In this document: positions 1 to 10,203 of the stretch, in pieces
Position numbering within the stretch: position 1 is the stretch's first letter
Layout: every line of letters starts with the position of its first letter
NCBI GenBank assembly: GCA_031761405.1
Contig: JASEVX010000003.1
Location: 148,958,555 to 149,022,554, forward strand
Origin: Serripes groenlandicus
Lineage: Eukaryota > Mollusca > Bivalvia > Cardiida > Cardiidae
Reading direction: 5' to 3'
Length of the DNA stretch: 64,000 bases
The notes under the pieces: model-generated
The model's input: only the letters and a program-made list of their open reading frames with translations
Databases searched by the model: none
Told to the model about the DNA's origin: nothing
Made by a program: the position numbers and the translations under genes

Positions 1-193
1 ACACCTGAGAGCAATACGATGAGGGTTATGAGTTCGAAACTCTGTCAATATTCAGGTTTTGAAACCGCACTGTAAAGTGTTATTCTCAGACAAGTGTTAA
101 CACGTTCGTTGCAGGTGTTCAGACGCAGACAGTATGGCGCCTTTAAATGAGATTAACTTTGTCATTTCAATGCTCTATTGTTGGTACACATGG

Positions 194-247
194 TCTGATG
201 AAATATTCGATAGTGGCTGTTCTGATGAAATATTCGATAGTGGTTGT
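194..247. repeat. 27-bp direct repeat, two copies
   Basis: A 27-base unit beginning TCTGATGAAATATTCGATAG starts at 194 and again at 221, nearly identical. A small tandem duplication just upstream of the larger duplicated segment. Confidence 0.85.
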
Positions 248-260
248 GAAATATAGAAAC

Positions 261-945
261 TAAAAATAGATCGGGACCTCTGTCATTTGAACTCTGGACG
301 CTCTAGAGGTAAGACGTTACATTTATTGCCATACATGTTTGACTATGTGCCGACTATACTAAAGGGATATATCGTGTCGTATGGATGTTTCAGTTTCCCG
401 AAACAATGTAGCAAAAGGTAGGTCGAATTTCTCCGCCAGCTCCAACACTTTCTAAATATAGACCCATGATGTCATTCTAAATATAGAACTATTAGAAATA
501 TCTATTTATAGTAAATGACGTATAATCTATTTATAGAACATGACACATAATCTATTATAAAAATATGGTGAAATACCGAGTCTAAAAATAGATCGGGATC
601 TCTGTCATTTGAACTCTGGACGTTCTCGAGGTAAGACGTTAAATTTATTGCTCTACCATACATGTTTGACTGCGTGCTTCGGCTCGACTATACGACATAT
701 TAAAGGGATATATCGTGTCGTATGGATGTCTCGTGTCAGGTTTCCCGAAACAATGTAGCAAAGGTTAGGTCGAATTTCCCCGCCATTATTTTCGAGGGTT
801 CCAACAACATACCCGCTAGAATCTATTGGTAGAAGGCTAGAGACAAATCGTTGGTGGTCTCGCCCGAAGGGTGCTACTGAAACACTTGCTCCATTGTTAA
901 AGCTTTCTAAATATAGACCCATGATGTCATTCTAAATATAGAACT
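261..945. repeat. Diverged duplication of a 230-360 bp segment
   Basis: Copy 1 runs about 261-490 and copy 2 about 583-945, with starts offset by 322 bases. Both contain TAAAAATAGATCGGGA, TTTGAACTCTGGACG, AGGTAAGACGTTA, ATATATCGTGTCGTATGGATG and CCCGAAACAATGTAGCAAA, and both end in two CTAAATATAG motifs 25 bases apart. Copy 2 has about 130 extra bases (about 785-905), so copy 1 has lost sequence or copy 2 gained it. On the minus strand copy 2 holds an 89-codon open frame (922-653) with fairly even composition; I do not recognise it. Confidence 0.8.
452..576. promoter_or_regulatory. 25-bp-periodic array of MEF2-type sites
   Basis: Five units start at 452, 477, 502, 527 and 552, exactly 25 bases apart. 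The first four begin with a perfect YTA(A/T)4TAR box: CTAAATATAG twice, then CTATTTATAG twice. The fifth (CTATTATAAA) is degraded. Several units also carry TGATGTCA, TGACGT or TGACA, resembling CRE/ATF half-sites. Further perfect MEF2-type boxes lie at 260-269, 582-591, 907-916, 932-941 and 1024-1033. The motifs are seen directly; a regulatory role is inference. Confidence 0.5.
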
Positions 946-1085
946 AAAATGGACATGCGCAGTCCTTGTATAACTACAAAATGGCGTCCTCACTCGTGTC
1001 AATCCTTATATGCAAATGAGATACTATAAATAGTAACTAGGTCAACAAAATGGCCGCCGATTACGTCATCTTTGTTTACACCTAA
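945..1085. promoter_or_regulatory. Promoter- or enhancer-like motif island
   Basis: Within 140 bases there is an NRF1-like half-site (CATGCGCAG, 953-961), AAAATGGCG and AAAATGGCCGCC matching the YY1 core (about 979 and 1047-1058), a perfect octamer ATGCAAAT (1010-1017), the box CTATAAATAG that is both MEF2-type and TATA-like (1024-1033), TTACGTCA (1061-1068) and a forkhead-type TGTTTAC (1073-1079). The island is richer in CpG than its surroundings. Direction is undetermined: the + side has no ORF nearby, while the - side leads into the 89-codon frame at 922-653. Motif matches alone do not establish promoter activity. Confidence 0.35.
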
Positions 1086-1409
1086 ACCGCTGCCTATACT
1101 ACTTACACATATCGTTCGTTATCTTGAGTCATGTCAATTTTCATTAAGAGACAATGTTCTTCATGGGTGATATATTTTCTGAAATCAAAATGTAATTGAA
1201 GGAAAGTACAATGTATGATTAATTTAATGCAAGTATATAAAGTATTTGAAATGTCAGATATTGAACAATTGTTTCAAGATATGAATTGACCTATATTTAA
1301 TATGATAATATTCTGTTATCAGTGACTGTTTGCAAACCCTTCTATTCTCACAATATGAGAAACTAATTTCAACATTGAAGACTTATCACATTGTTTTCAA
1401 TTTAATATT
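1086..1409. other. No feature seen
   Basis: AT-rich sequence between the promoter-like island and the first MITE. I see no ORF, repeat or RNA gene. Confidence 0.5.
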
Positions 1410-1570
1410 TTAACCTTTCCCACATATAACAAATCTGCAGCAGATGACTTTGAAATTATCTAGACAAGAAACATGAAAAATCTCTATAAATGAAAGTAAC
1501 ACAATTAAATAATGTTGAAAGCATCATAGTAAAAGGGAATATTTCTCGTCTGCAATTGGCTAAAGGTTTA
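1410..1570 (+). mobile_element. CCCTTTCCC MITE, decayed, right end lost
   Basis: TTAA at 1410 followed by CCTTTCCCACATATAAC and CTGCAGCAGATGACTTTGAAA. The right half cannot be followed past about 1570. Confidence 0.7.
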
Positions 1571-1732
1571 AACAACTCTTGCATGTGATACATTGGTTTC
1601 CTCAGATGATTATGAAATATTATATTGCATAATGCGGATAAGCAAACTAAAGGTAAAGTTTGACATCATGACCAACCCGTGGTCATTTGAAAGGCCTGCT
1701 GGGCTCAAATAATCAATTTATTATGACATCTT

Positions 1733-1987
1733 ATAACCTCTCCCTCATACGACAATTCTGCAGCAGATGACTTTTAACATAATTAGTCAAAAAAAAGAAA
1801 ATCTTTATAATTGAATGAATAAACTATGACTGAAAGTGGAAAACATTTTGACAAAAGGAGAAATTGCTCGTTTTGAGCAATTACTACTTTTGTCACTATG
1901 TTCTCAAAAAGCCGTTTTTTTTGCTCCTCTTAGATGCTTTAAAGCTCTTCACAACTTATTGAATTTTCATATGGAGGGAAAAGGTTG
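1733..1987 (+). mobile_element. CCCTTTCCC MITE, decayed, near full length
   Basis: Left end ATAACCTCTCCCTCATACGAC; core hairpin AAATTGCTCGTTTTGAGCAATT near 1861-1882. The right end (ATATGGAGGGAAAAGG) is separated from the core by extra bases. Confidence 0.75.
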
Positions 1988-2207
1988 ACCCTTTTCTACT
2001 GGACAGACACGATTCACCAGCAAGATGACTTGTAAAAACATTGTGGCAGAAGAAGAATTTGTTCATAAGGAACCATTTCTCCTTTTGCCACAATGTTTTC
2101 GGTCCTATTAAATGATTATATTTTCATTTAAAACATTTTCCTTATTTTTGCCATGAAGTTTTCAAAGTCGTCTGCTGCAGATTTGCTGTATGTCAGAAAG
2201 GGTTTAA
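1987..2207 (-). mobile_element. CCCTTTCCC MITE, decayed, abuts the previous copy
   Basis: Right end TCGTCTGCTGCAG..GTCAGAAAGGGTTTAA is clear. The left end (CCCTTTTCTACTGG) directly follows the preceding element. Confidence 0.65.
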
Positions 2208-2940
2208 GAGATAAGTGGCTAAGTCTGTCGTAACCAGGTGTACTAAGTGTGGGACAATAATTTGTACCTGTCATATTCTGTCTAATCATTACACAATCGT
2301 CATCAACGCTCATCATTATAGGTCATTATGCAGAAACACACATTCTGTCCAATGGTTTTACTGCATAGTCGTACTGATTTATAGTGCATGTGTTATTGAC
2401 CAATTTTATACTCAAAACACTACATTACACATACGATTTGAAGAAGAAAGTCATTGATTTTATGAAATATTACTACAAAAACTAATTTGTTAAATAGTTT
2501 ATTTATTTAATTTTAATTGCCTAATTATCTTTCAACATATATGTTATGGGCAGAGATTCGATATTGAAGTCCTTTTGGTTAGATTGATTATAATTCTCAA
2601 TTTGTTATTGTTGTCTTTGAGAAGCGCATGATTATAAATAAAGTAAACAAGTTTCTATAAATGTTATGATGATCTGAATATATTACAAACTTTCCTTCGA
2701 TCAATACTTCCAGCTCTTTGATTGATGATATATTTTTGTTTATTTTTAACACAATTTATTAATTGACATTATGATAAGTGTTTGTATGTACAATGACAAC
2801 AGCACATAGTCTTATTAGCTAAGACCTGTCAAAGTGAGATACATGTGAATTCTATTTTGTTACTATTTTCACTTTGTTTTTATTTCATGTTTTCCTGTAT
2901 TGTCATAATGCACCTTTAGGCATTTGAATTTTTTTACATG
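2208..2940. other. No feature seen
   Basis: AT-rich. An 80-codon frame at 2215-2457 has no recognisable domain and no supporting signals, so I treat it as chance. Confidence 0.5.
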
Positions 2941-2943
2941 TGA

Positions 2944-3045
2944 TGCCTCTTCAACCGACAATATTTGTTAATATTGTGGCTAAAGGAGGAATTTTAATTC
3001 ATGATCAATTTCTCTTCTTCACACAATGTCGTCCATGAACTTTGT
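2944..3045 (-). mobile_element. CCCTTTCCC MITE fragment
   Basis: Core-region remnant: GCCTCTTCAACCGACAA, ATTGTGGCTAAAGGAG and a decayed ATTCATGATCAATTTCTC hairpin. Confidence 0.5.
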
Positions 3046-3500
3046 CTCAATAAAAAACATGCTTTTTCAAAGTTCTAGTTATTAAATTTTTCTCAAAGCA
3101 GAGAACTCTTAAAGTATTAAATAATAACAGTAAAACAGAGGCTGATCTGTATTGTCTATGGTTGCAAAGTCCCAAAGATTTGTTTTCATCTGACATAATA
3201 GCCGAGTTATAAAACTGATGTCAGACAATTTATACCGATTTTGGGCTGATGATTTACGTGTAGTAACAATGTAAATCAAAGTTGAAATCTTTGAACTTGT
3301 AAATCTATTAGACAAGAGAAATAATTTATTTTTATGAATTCATGATTTATTATTTATTCAATTAAAATGTTTAATATTTTTAAATATAATGATTAATCAC
3401 GTTTACAAACATTGTAAGGACGTAATAAGGAAAATCATTTAACGTCCAAATGAAGAATCATTTAACGTTCAAGTTTATCTTAAAAATGTTCATAGGATTG
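3046..3500. other. No feature seen
   Basis: AT-rich spacer. The short minus frame at 3109-3315 has no supporting feature. Two near copies of ATCATTTAACGT(C/T)CAA lie near 3435 and 3460. Confidence 0.5.
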
Positions 3501-3502
3501 AT

Positions 3503-3691
3503 TTTCATCTCATTAACAAATCTGCAGCAGTCAACTTTGAATAATTGAAGCAAAAATATGGAAAATTAGACTAAAATTCTTGAATAGAGTTGAAAACATT
3601 GTTTTGAGCAACTTCTCTTGTTGTAACAATGTTTTCAAAAGGAGTCTGCTTTCGAGGTGTTAGAAAGCGTCTTTATGTGGGAAAGGGTTAA
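3503..3691 (+). mobile_element. CCCTTTCCC MITE, decayed
   Basis: Left CTGCAGCAGTCAACTTTGAA, core TTGTTTTGAGCAACTTC, right AAAGCGTCTTTATGTGGGAAAGGG with TTAA at 3688-3691. Confidence 0.75.
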
Positions 3692-4275
3692 TGTCCTCAC
3701 TTAATGTAGCTAGGAGGTAGGAGCTTATCAGCCCTATCGTACAGTTAACAGGAAGGAGGTCCCCCAAATAGGATATATTCGGACACCAAGTTGTGACAAA
3801 CTATCGATGTGTCACAATTTATAAGATTACAATGACCAGTACAAGAACCCTTCAAACACCTAGATAGATAACAGAAATGAGACATATATGAAACACGTCT
3901 GAAAAGTATACCCTATTGTTGGAGACTTAAGCAAGTCATCTGATAAACTCATCCTTATACAAAACCTTGACCTTCAATACAAATGTTGTTCTGGTCTACT
4001 GATGAAACTTGTATGAAAATGCAAGGAGCATAATATTATAGCACATGTTCATCATGGTAAAGATAGACTCATTAAATTGTCCCTTCTAGTCAAACTATAG
4101 TTTTTAGTAATAAATAATATAAAATTTCAAAATGTTAATGAGACCAATATATATCTCAATTTTAGTGCTTAGATGGGCAACCAAAATTTGAGTTTCAGGA
4201 TTTCTTTGCAATGATATCCTAAAATGTAGAAATAATAAGTTAGTTCTATATTAATATGACATTTATTTTGCTATG
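3692..4275. other. No feature seen
   Basis: Unique-looking AT-rich sequence. No coding or repeat signal found. Confidence 0.45.
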
Positions 4276-4449
4276 AAGGCTCTGCAGCAAACGGCTTTTT
4301 GAAAACTTTAGTGACAAAAGGAGAAATTGCTCAAAATGAGCAGTTTCTTTTTTTGCCAAAATGTTTTCCACTTTTAGTCATAGTTTATGCATTCAATTAT
4401 AGAGATTTTCTATTTTTATACAAAATATGTTCAAAGTGGAAAGGGTTAA
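4276..4449 (-). mobile_element. CCCTTTCCC MITE, both ends eroded
   Basis: CTGCAGCAAACGGC, core AAATTGCTCAAAATGAGCAGTTTC, then GTGGAAAGGGTTAA. The left terminus and the right CTGCAG block are missing. Confidence 0.75.
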
Positions 4450-4604
4450 TTTTATTATAGAAATTGCTTACTTTGAGCCATTTCTTCTTTTGTCACAGTG
4501 TTTTCCGAAGTCGTCTGCTGCAGAGGCGTCAGAAAGTTAATCAATTTCTCTTTTGTTTACAATGTTTTCAAAGGTCATCTGCAAGTGGGAAAGGAATAAT
4601 ACAG
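4450..4604 (+). mobile_element. Two MITE right-half fragments joined
   Basis: GAAATTGCTTACTTTGAG..TCGTCTGCTGCAGAGGCGTCAGAAAG is followed directly by another core and right arm ending GCAAGTGGGAAAGG. A recombination or nested-insertion scar. Confidence 0.6.
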
Positions 4605-4905
4605 ATCTAGTCAAAACAACTGAACCGTATGATATATATACATCCGTTGCGTCACCTTCATGAGAGATCACTTCTCTATTCACCGTTAAGTTCCTGACCC
4701 ATCCATACTCTCGTGACACAAGAGCTCCTTCAAACACACATGTTTTTGCAGGGAGACACATAGGGATCACTTCTCCATCATCTCTCCATCATGCTTTTAG
4801 TTATTGACCCATCCATACTCTGGTGACACAAGAGCTCCTTCAAACACACATGTTTTATCCGGGAGACACATAGGGATCACTTCTCTGCCATCTCTCAATC
4901 GTGCT
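4605..4905 (-). pseudogene. Tandemly duplicated coding-like fragment
   Basis: On the minus strand two 110-base units (gaccc landmarks at 4696 and 4806) encode nearly the same peptide. The upstream unit reads EVIPMCLPDKTCVFEGALVS then PEYGWV and stops at TAA near 4800. The downstream unit reads EVIPMCLPAKTCVFEGALVS then REYGWVRNLTVN, and continues into a partial third repeat (REVISHEGDATDV). Composition is clearly richer in G and C than the flanks. The block is bounded by MITEs on both sides. It looks like the remains of an exon or a repeat-protein segment; the in-frame stop and absent splice context favour a decayed copy. I do not recognise the protein. Duplicated noncoding DNA is the main alternative. 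Confidence 0.35.
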
Positions 4906-5127
4906 TTAACCCTTTCCCTCATACGACAATTCTGCAGCAGATGACTTTGAACATATTTTGTCAAATAATGGAAAATCTCTATAATTGAATGGATAACCTA
5001 TGACTAACAGTGAAAAACATTGTGAGAAATTGCACGTTTTGTGCAATTTCTTCTTTTGTTACCATGTTTTCAAAAAGCCGTCTGCTGCAGAGGCGTCAGA
5101 AAGCGTCTATATGAGGGAAAGGGTTAA
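4906..5127 (+). mobile_element. CCCTTTCCC MITE, full length (222 bp)
   Basis: TTAA at 4906 and 5124, ends CCCTTTCCCTCATACGAC and TATATGAGGGAAAGGG, core TTGCACgttttGTGCAA. About nine bases are missing just before the core. Confidence 0.92.
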
Positions 5128-5380
5128 GTTACTGACATATTGGTAGGTGAAACATGTTGCTCCAAACACTTTTGTTTTCTCTTCTCTATTCAACTCTATT
5201 GAATAATTTGTCTACAATTTATAGAGGTTTTCGATATTTTTCTCAGAATTTTGTTAGAGTCATCTGCAGAATTGTTATATGTGAGAAAAGGCTAGCAAAT
5301 ATTATTTGTTGCAGTAGCATCAAGATGTGGTTATATCATGGAAAAGATTTAGAATTCATTATTTCTATTTTTTGATATTG
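5128..5380 (-). mobile_element. Decayed MITE right arm and AT-rich spacer
   Basis: CTCTATTCAACTCTATTGAATAATTTG, TTTATAGAGGTTTTCGATATTTT and GTCATCTGCAGAATTGTTATATGTGAGAAAAGG (about 5187-5290) match the right half of a - copy. A 73-codon frame here is repeat translation. Confidence 0.5.
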
Positions 5381-7805
5381 AATATACTCAATATAATAAA
5401 TTTTATATATATATTCCAGTCAACAAAGGTACATCAAAGAAACTGGCGGCTTTTTGTATTGCGTACCTTCTCTTTGTGATAAGTTAGATGGAGGGAGTGA
5501 CTTGGGATAAAGAAAATACGAGTTGTGTGTTGAGACACCCTGACTAGTTTTAAGATGTTGAGTAAAGACGCCAAAGATTAGCTGTTTCCTCCCATTTAGA
5601 GAGAGACATTCAATAACTTATAATTAACTCTCTCTTTAAAAATACAACCCAATCCACTTAACCGTTTAATTCCCTTTCCCACTTTTTCTAAAATGTCCAG
5701 AAACAAACAAAATCATTTTGAATGAAAAGGATAACTTAACACTGGGACTTTGATTCTCCTTTATGGACTATCCTAAATGTGAGTGTAATTAGTCGCCGGG
5801 CAGAAGCCCGCGACTTCTATTTTTAATAGGTTTTCGGAAATCACATGGGAGGGGGGGTTATTATTAAAAAAAAAAAAATTTAAATGTCTTGAACATATTA
5901 CAATTGCGTTTGTTTAAAAACACTAAGTTATGATACATCTAAAATGAAATAAATATTCCGATGTTTTAAGTATGTGCAGTTTCTTTATTTTGACTGGCAT
6001 TTACGTTTTTGTGTTTTATTTACGAAGACAAATAGTCCCTATTAGCTAGACTGGGATACTTTATTTTCATAAACTATGTAATCAAAAGGCGATAACTACA
6101 AACCTTTACGTCGCACAGTCTAATTTGATTACATACGCGTACCTGCTTGCAGCCGATTATCGATATTAAAATCACGTCGAATTCTCCTTTTAATAGATAA
6201 GTATCAACATAAACTGGTAACAGAAACAAAAATAAGAATAATTGGTGAAAATATGTCTCAAATATAAGCCTGTTTATCGGTCGTGAACGTCGAAACGCCT
6301 TTTCCTCAGTTTGTGACCTAGTTTCATATTGTCAAAATGTAAACAAAGCGAAGTAACCGGAAGTAAAATGTAAACTTAGAAAAGTGACTTTTTTATGCAT
6401 ACAAAAAATGTCGCACGACAAATTGATTTCTTAAACGTCACGAAACGAGTGCATGGGTCGAATATAGGAGAAAGACAGATACTATAGAAATGCTTTCTTC
6501 GATGTTTGACACTACGACTCGATTTTGAAACGATCGAGGGTCAACATTTCGAAAGAATGCTCAAACACCTTATTACAGATAGATAGCTAATATTACACAC
6601 TTAAATGTTTAAATATATGTGATATTAAATGATTATTTGGCTTGAAACAAATTAAAAGAAGAACGAACTCTGATAAACAATAGATTTAGAAATAAAGAAA
6701 ATCTGCTCTTTCGCACCCAATTAATTTCATACTTGCCACCTATTAAATAGTAATGGGACTCGCAACTGGCATTTCTCTTGCGCCAAACATATATTGTATG
6801 CATCAACGATTTAGATAAACAATTTAGCTGATATGTTGTTTCAAGTGTGGTCTACTTTTTAAACATTTTAACATCTGTGAAATATTTATTATAATTATTA
6901 TTAAAAAGGAGGAAGTTCATGTCTTCAGCAATTTAACCGTTTTCTCAATGTTTTATGCGTTTAAAGGTTTTCATTGTTGCTTCAAACATGGAAATATTTA
7001 ATAGCTTTTTATTGCATGTAGATTTAAATCCCAAAATGTATTAATTTGTTGTGGTTTTATTGACAAATACAAAACATCCAAAATCCTGACCAAAAGAAGT
7101 CCTGAAATTTGTAGATCTATGCGGAATTTCAAAAATCCTGGAATTAGTCCTTATGAAAACATTATGTGTATGTTTAGACTAATGAAAGTCAAGAATACAT
7201 GTGTGTTAAAAAATAAATCAATGCAGTCTTTTCCGGCGACATTGATGCTTTGCATCAACTTTCTCTTGTAGTATTGTTATATTGTTAGTGGCTTTTTAAC
7301 TGCAAATTAAGATGTAAGTTGTTTTCCCCTTTATAACAAAGATAAATGTATTGACTCGACATTCAGTGCTTCTCAATTCAGAAAGAATTTATCTAAGACA
7401 GAACATTTTAAGGATTATACTTTCACTGATAAATATTGAATACTTGCTAGATTTACTTATGACATTAGAAATGATATTAAAAACACATGCAGAAATGAAA
7501 ACAAAATTCTAATGAAGTCATTGCTACGAGTTATTGTGAAATTAGCCATTTTATTTTCCCAAATTTTACCCCTAATTGAGAGTATTATTGAAGCGTAAAA
7601 TTGGAGTTGGTTTGTGGACTGCCGTCTCAGTTACCAGCGGATGTCGGGCATATCACTAGTGCATAATCATCTGGATCAAACAAAGAATTTATACAAAATA
7701 TTATGTTTGTTGATTTAACCTCATCGATAACGGGCACTTTTATCTGCAATTACAGGAGAAAAATGATGGAAAATGGACACACATGAATGGTTTAAGATGC
7801 ATTTA
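5381..7805. other. MITE-poor 2.4-kb stretch, no gene found
   Basis: AT-rich sequence without the dominant repeat, apart from one hairpin at 5791-5815. There is an ETS-type ACCGGAAGTA near 6356 and scattered CpG at 6100-6560. No ORF of note on either strand. The 5790-6790 part could be an uncharacterised dispersed element, but I cannot place its right end. Confidence 0.4.
5791..5815. repeat. GC-rich hairpin
   Basis: AGTCGCCGGGC, loop AGAA, then GCCCGCGACTT: about 10 paired bases with one bulge, in otherwise AT-rich DNA. It could mark the end of a transposable element. Confidence 0.6.
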
Positions 7806-8077
7806 ACTCCTTTCCTGATGTACATTACTTTTGAAGCCTCTGCAGTATACAAATGCAGTGAAAATGTTGTTTAATGCATTCTAATACATCGGCCGCAGAT
7901 AGCTTTTGAAAACATTGTGACAAAAGGGGGAAATGCTCATAACAATATAGCCCTTCTCCATTTGTTATAAAGTTTACCCATAATCAAACTTTCATTCATA
8001 AAGATTTTCCTTTGTTGTTGCCTTGATGATTTCAAAGTTGTTTGCTGCAATTGTGTTGTATAAGGGAATGGGTTTAA
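7806..8077 (-). mobile_element. CCCTTTCCC MITE, decayed, with small insertion
   Basis: CTCCTTTCCTGATGT left end, GCCTCTGCAG, TTTTGAAAACATTGTGACAAAAGG, right CAAAGTTGTTTGCTGCAATTG..AAGGGAATGGG. It shares TTAA 8074-8077 with the next copy. Confidence 0.7.
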
Positions 8078-8299
8078 CCCTTTCCCTCATACGACAATTC
8101 TGCAGCAGACGATTTTGAACATTTTGTAAAAAAATAGAAAATCTCTAATTGAATGGATAACCTATGAATAAAAGAGGAAAACATTGTGTTAAATGGAGAA
8201 ATTGCTTGTTTTGAGCAATTTCTTCTTTTGTCACTATGTTTTCCAAAACCCGTCTGCTGCAGAGGCATCAGAAAGTGTCTATATGAGGGAGAGGGTTAA
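8074..8299 (+). mobile_element. CCCTTTCCC MITE, full length (226 bp)
   Basis: TTAA at 8074 and 8296. Core TTGCTTGTTTTGAGCAA; right arm CGTCTGCTGCAGAGGCATCAGAAAG. The 64- and 86-codon frames overlapping it on both strands are repeat translations. Confidence 0.93.
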
Positions 8300-8610
8300 A
8301 CTTGAAATTTCATATTTTATTTTCGAGAACTTGTGTTCTATTATCGTCAGATGTTTTCAAAGCAAAACAGTAACAATATATAACAAAATTATGTTTGATT
8401 TAATAACATTTTACCTTTCCACATACCTAGCTATTCTTTTAGCCCATAAGTAGAAGATGAATGATACTTTAGTCACAATGGCTGCAATGCCCATCATCCA
8501 ATGGCCAAGCCAGGGTTTGAACTTATGATCAATCCATAGATTGTTATAAGGAGGAAAAAGACTAGAGCATCTTTTATAATGAGCGCATAAGTCTCTATTC
8601 CTTTCATTGT
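8300..8610. other. No feature seen
   Basis: Spacer between two full MITEs; no ORF beyond MITE read-through. Confidence 0.5.
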
Positions 8611-8840
8611 TTAACCCTTTCCCTCATACGACAATTCTGCAGCAGACGACTTTGAACATATTTTGTCAAAAAGTAGAAAATCTCTACAATTGAATGGATA
8701 ACCTATGACTAAAAGTGAATAACATTGTGTCAAAAGGAGAAATTGCACGTTTTGTGCAATTTCTTCTTTTGTCACTATGTTTTCAAATAGTCGTCTGCTG
8801 CAGAGGCGTCAGAAAGCGTCTATATGAGGGAAAGGGTTAA
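8611..8840 (+). mobile_element. CCCTTTCCC MITE, full length (230 bp)
   Basis: TTAA at 8611 and 8837, core TTGCACgttttGTGCAA. A typical member of the young CAC-core subfamily. Confidence 0.95.
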
Positions 8841-8934
8841 GGAAAATAATAAATATTTAAGAACAACATAAATTGACAGGCAGATAACATGAAACTGCTT
8901 TCGTGTTTGCTGTTGTACTTAATAAAACAGCCCT

Positions 8935-9045
8935 TTGCCCAATACAAATGACTACTGATGTCTCTGCAGCAGATTACATTTGAAAGCAATGCTGAAAAAA
9001 TGAATAATTTCTCATTTTCCATTGATGTTTTCAACTCTATCCTGC
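8935..9045 (-). mobile_element. CCCTTTCCC MITE fragment
   Basis: GATGTCTCTGCAGCAGATTACATTTGAAAGCA, a decayed core, then TGATGTTTTCAACTCTA. Confidence 0.6.
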
Positions 9046-9110
9046 AATATAAACTTCTTATTTTTCTCTAAACTTCAGAAATAACATATCAGGTAAACAG
9101 TTAAACGTAT

Positions 9111-9330
9111 CAACCCTTTCCCACTTACAGCAACAGACGACATTTAAAACATATAGGCTATAATGTGGAAACCCTTTTAAAATGAATGTTTAATTAATTA
9201 ACAGAGTTGAAAACAGTGAATAAAGGTGAAATTGCCCATTAAAGTATTAGTAATATTACCTTTTGCCACAATATTTTCAAAGGTGTCTGATGCAGTTTGC
9301 AAAATGTGTCTGCAAGTGGGAAAGGGTTAA
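9111..9330 (+). mobile_element. CCCTTTCCC MITE, older type
   Basis: Left CAACCCTTTCCCACTTACAGCA, right GTCTGCAAGTGGGAAAGGG. Core decayed. Its right TTAA (9327-9330) is also the left TTAA of the next element. Confidence 0.85.
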
Positions 9331-9556
9331 CCCTTTCCCTCATACGGCAATTCTGCAGCAGACAACTTTGAACGTATTTTGTCAAAAAATAGAAAATCTC
9401 CATAATTGAATGGATAACTTATGACTAAAAGTGGCAAACATTGTGGCAAAAGGAGAAATTGCACGTTTTGTGCAATTTCTTCCTTTGTCACTATGTTTCC
9501 AAAAAGCCGTCTGCTGCAGAGGCGTCAGAAAGCGTCTATATGAGGGAAAGGGTTAA
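9327..9556 (+). mobile_element. CCCTTTCCC MITE, full length (230 bp)
   Basis: Young CAC-core copy; TTAA at 9327 (shared) and 9553. The junction reads GGGTTAACCC, so one element inserted at the border of the other. Confidence 0.95.
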
Positions 9557-10088
9557 GGAACTAAATGCCCCTCTCCGGTGTGTCCTTGAAGACCCTTTTT
9601 ATGATAAATAATTTAAAGGCTGCATTAATGATCAGTTTGATTTTTATTGACACAGGCAGATCATTATTTCTACTCCGGGTCCCTATTGTTCAGCCAAAAA
9701 TTACAGTGCCGATTGAGTCTTTTCAAATGATCAAGTATTTATTTAGGGCGAACATGAAGATCAAATGCATACTTTTCTGGCTGGTCATAAAAAAGGTTTT
9801 TAGATTGCATTCATATTTTTTTAATCCGATAATTTCAAGCCCTTTCATTACCAGTGGCAGTTGGTGTGTTCTTCATATAAATATATTTATGCATTAATGG
9901 TTTTCCTTATTGGTTTGATTGAAAGGCTTTAAATTTGAATTTATCATTATGAAATTGATGCATTTATTGGTAATTTAGCAGGTATGCTATTTTTTGCATT
10001 TTCTTCTTTACATTAAAACATCTGAGTAAAATGTTAAAACAACTGGAAATTTGAAACAATTATTTCAGCATAAGGTTCGTAACAGTAT
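9557..10088. other. Spacer with one unsupported 110-codon frame
   Basis: A + frame at 9565-9897 begins right after a MITE. Its product is rich in hydrophobic residues with no recognisable domain. No promoter, splice or polyadenylation context supports it. Confidence 0.4.
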
Positions 10089-10200
10089 GGGAAAGGGAGA
10101 AACTTCTCAAAAGAAGAAATTTCTCTTTTTGTCACACTGATTCGAAAAGACGTCTGCTGCAGGTGCATCAGAAAGCGTTTATATGTGGGAAAGGGTTTAA
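10089..10200 (+). mobile_element. CCCTTTCCC MITE, right half
   Basis: GAAATTTCTC..GACGTCTGCTGCAGGTGCATCAGAAAGCGTTTATATGTGGGAAAGGG; ends at TTTAA 10196-10200. Confidence 0.75.
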
Positions 10201-10203
10201 AAT

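Noticed and set aside
9565..9897. 110-codon + frame after a MITE
   Set aside because: Hydrophobic, no domain, no promoter or splice context; AT-rich chance frame is the simpler explanation.
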